Part shown: positions 31,050 through 32,613 of the stretch, piece by piece
Numbering within the stretch: position 1 is the stretch's first letter
Layout of the letters: every line of letters starts with the position of its first letter
Program-made: the position numbers and the translations under genes
Notes under the pieces: generated by a model
Seen by the model: only the letters and a program-made list of their open reading frames with translations
Database searches by the model: none
What the model was told of the DNA's origin: nothing
Source: Methanoregula sp.
GTDB lineage: Archaea; Halobacteriota; Methanomicrobia; Methanomicrobiales; Methanospirillaceae
Reading direction: 5' to 3'
Assembly: GCA_022710385.1 (NCBI GenBank)
Contig: JAKLGZ010000008.1
Coordinates: forward strand, 1-32,613
Length of the DNA stretch: 32,613 bases

Positions 31050-31472
31050 TCAGAGAGCGGGGCTCTCTTTTCCGATAATACGTGCGATATCAGCCATTTC
31101 GCGGGCAAGGAGCCTGATGAGGTCATCAACGGTGAGCAGTCCCACAAGACGGCCTCCCTGGTCAACGATCGGCATCCTTCGGATCCCTGAGGCTTTCATC
31201 TCCTGGATGGCATCAAATATTCCTGTATCTTTCCGAATAGTCTTGAGATCCCGGGTCATAATGCTCTCGATCAGGGCCGATTCAGGATCCCCACAGAGTG
31301 TTTCACTCCGGAGTGCAATGTCCCTGTCGGTCACAATCCCCACTGGCTGGTGGTTATCGGTAACCACCACACAGCCGATATTCTTGTCTCTCATCAGCTT
31401 CGCTACGAACTGGACGGTGGCATCAGGTTTGACGCTCACCACATTGGTCTGGCAGCATGCATACACGGTCAT
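31050..31472 (-). CDS. Two-CBS-domain protein
   Basis: A 140-residue protein of two CBS domains. The first (about 5-60) includes VKPDATVQFVAKLMRDKNIGCVVVTDNHQPVGIVTDRDI, the second (about 70-130) VSIMTRD-like IMTRDLKTI, GIRRMPIVDQGGRLVGLLTVDDLI. CBS pairs bind AMP, ATP or SAM and commonly act as energy or cofactor sensors. No enzymatic domain is attached. Two adjacent cysteines near the N-terminus (YACCQT) are uncommon. GGGATA precedes the ATG. Partner unknown; stand-alone CBS proteins are numerous in methanogens. Confidence 0.92.
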   Translation of the reverse strand: MTVYACCQTNVVSVKPDATVQFVAKLMRDKNIGCVVVTDNHQPVGIVTDRDIALRSETLCGDPESALIESIMTRDLKTIRKDTGIFDAIQEMKASGIRRMPIVDQGGRLVGLLTVDDLIRLLAREMADIARIIGKESPAL

Positions 31473-31538
31473 AGGTAGTATCCCGGTTCTAAGAAAAATG
31501 ACGTGACAGTATTAAGTTATGATCCTGAATCCTGCAGT

Positions 31539-32321
31539 TCAGACGATGAGTCTCCGGCGCATAAGCCGCAGAGAGAGGATGAAGCAGAGGGCGGTCACCA
31601 TGATTATCCAGAGAAGGCTGTAGAGGAAGAGGGGGGAGAGGGATGAGAGGGTAAGTGAACGGGTGATGATAACGAGCTGTGTAAGCGGCAGGAGGGTAAT
31701 AGCAATGACCTGTACTGTCTGCGGCAGCACCTCAAGCGGGAAGAAGGTCCCCGAGAAGAGAAACATGGGGGTGATGAAGAGGAACGCCGGATAATTGAGT
31801 GCATCGATACCCGGGGTGATCGCGGTAAAACACATTGCAATGCAGGCAAAGAGCAGGCCTGCGAGGAATGAGAACGGGATAATGAGAAGGGATAACGGGA
31901 GGTCGACCACGCCAAAAAGAATGAGAACGAGCAGCATCACTGATGAGTAAATGAGACTTCTTGTTGCACCCCACAGGAGTTCACCTGTTATCACATCATC
32001 CAGCGAGAGTGGTGTCGCGATCATAGCATCAAACGTCTTCTGGTAATACATCCTCACATAAGAAGAATAGGTACATTCGAAGAACGACGCGTTCATGATG
32101 GAGATGGCGAGCAACGCGGGGGCGATATAATTTACATAGGGAATGCCATTGATCTCCCCGACATACATCCCGAGTCCGAAACCAATTGCAAGGAGATAGA
32201 GGACCGGTTCTATGAAGGGGGGGAGGAAATTGACCTGGTAGGTCTTGAAGAACACATCCCAGTTCCTTCTCCACACGTTGAGGGACAGTCGTGATATCCG
32301 GGGAATCAGATAGGTATCCAT
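31539..32321 (-). CDS. ABC-2 type permease (NodJ/DrrB-like)
   Basis: A 260-residue membrane protein with six hydrophobic segments, the ABC-2 exporter family. The N-terminus has an amphipathic lead (NVWRRNWDVFFKTYQVNFLPPFIEPVLYLLAIGFGLG), and the block NYPAFLFITPMFLFSGTFFPLEVLP is the ABC-2 signature near the fifth helix. This group (NodJ, DrrB) exports lipids, polysaccharide precursors or drugs with a separate ATPase. GAGGGGGAC precedes the ATG, and the ATPase gene ends seven bases upstream, so the two form an operon. The substrate is not known. Confidence 0.92.
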   Translation of the reverse strand: MDTYLIPRISRLSLNVWRRNWDVFFKTYQVNFLPPFIEPVLYLLAIGFGLGMYVGEINGIPYVNYIAPALLAISIMNASFFECTYSSYVRMYYQKTFDAMIATPLSLDDVITGELLWGATRSLIYSSVMLLVLILFGVVDLPLSLLIIPFSFLAGLLFACIAMCFTAITPGIDALNYPAFLFITPMFLFSGTFFPLEVLPQTVQVIAITLLPLTQLVIITRSLTLSSLSPLFLYSLLWIIMVTALCFILSLRLMRRRLIV

Positions 32322-32328
32322 GTCCCCC

Positions 32329-32613
32329 TCACTCCCTAAGGATCCTCCCAGTCAGTTTCAGGAACACATCCTCAAGCGTTGCCTGTCGTGCATATACCCG
32401 GCCGGGATTGCAGCGTTCAAACAGCTCTTTTGCTATCTCTCTCGGCTTATCGGTATGAACCTGAACAATGTCTCCGAATATTTCGTATCGCACATGCATA
32501 GTGTCCAGGCATTCGATTACAGGACGGGTGTGTTCCACCTCAAGAATGTCAGCACCCACGTATTTCGAGATGAGATCCTGCGGGGTTCCTTCAACAAGGA
32601 TCTTCCCACCCTC
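32329..32613 (-). CDS. ABC-2 exporter ATPase, C-terminal part
   Basis: The 95 C-terminal codons of an ABC ATPase; the rest lies past the window edge. The sequence begins EGGKILVEGTPQDLI, the conserved stretch after the switch histidine in drug-type ABC ATPases (NodI/CcmA type), and continues in a regulatory C-terminal domain ending GRVYARQATLEDVFLKLTGRILRE, the standard tail of that group. It stops with TGA seven bases before the ABC-2 permease, which it should power. The Walker motifs cannot be checked. Confidence 0.9.
   Translation of the reverse strand, partial: EGGKILVEGTPQDLISKYVGADILEVEHTRPVIECLDTMHVRYEIFGDIVQVHTDKPREIAKELFERCNPGRVYARQATLEDVFLKLTGRILRE

Overview
This window most likely comes from a methanogenic archaeon of the order Methanomicrobiales, perhaps a Methanoregula or Methanosphaerula relative; that name is inference. 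The signs are a form III RuBisCO with all catalytic residues, TATA-type promoters (best case TTTAAATA at 9970-9977) rather than bacterial -35/-10 boxes, frequent AGG/AGA arginine codons, a methanogen-like SPASM radical SAM enzyme, and an anaerobe's redox proteins (tandem rubredoxin, Fe-S flavoprotein, thiol peroxiredoxin, family 4 uracil-DNA glycosylase). The window opens with the last codons of a GroEL-type chaperonin, which is unusual but known in mesophilic methanogens. I see no rRNA, tRNA, CRISPR array, transposase or phage gene.

Region 1 (1-5420): the groL tail, a SOUL heme-binding protein, a peroxiredoxin, a decayed photolyase-like gene (COG3046 type; one frameshift and two in-frame stops) next to a DUF523-DUF1722 protein, a PPOX-fold flavoprotein and a tandem rubredoxin. 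The theme is oxygen, light and redox stress. Region 2 (5706-9716): a J-domain protein, a class V cysteine desulfurase, an unrecognised 107-residue protein, a methyltransferase and a ClC chloride channel.

Region 3 (9970-14688): a compact + strand operon. A TATA box sits where transcription would begin at a 32-codon leader ORF, followed by two half-transporters of a heterodimeric ABC exporter with one degenerate ATP site, a 33-codon ORF with ATGA overlaps at both ends, and a PPK2 polyphosphate kinase. Facing it is a P-type cation ATPase (14963-17554).

Region 4 (17773-24774): a PEP-mutase/isocitrate-lyase family enzyme, a second PPOX-fold protein, a stand-alone ABC ATPase, the SPASM radical SAM enzyme with two small candidate partner ORFs, the RuBisCO, a CxxCxxCC protein and an isochorismatase-like hydrolase. 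Region 5 (24822-32613): uracil-DNA glycosylase, Fe-S flavoprotein, GntP-type permease, an Acg-type nitroreductase whose C-terminus runs into the permease gene, SemiSWEET, an MFS exporter, a CBS-domain protein, and an ABC-2 exporter whose ATPase runs off the window.

Most genes look like ordinary chromosomal single genes or short operons. The parts most worth a second look are the small ORFs embedded in the exporter-PPK2 operon, the radical SAM neighbourhood, the decaying photolyase beside a DUF523 protein lacking a conserved cysteine, and the isolated RuBisCO.
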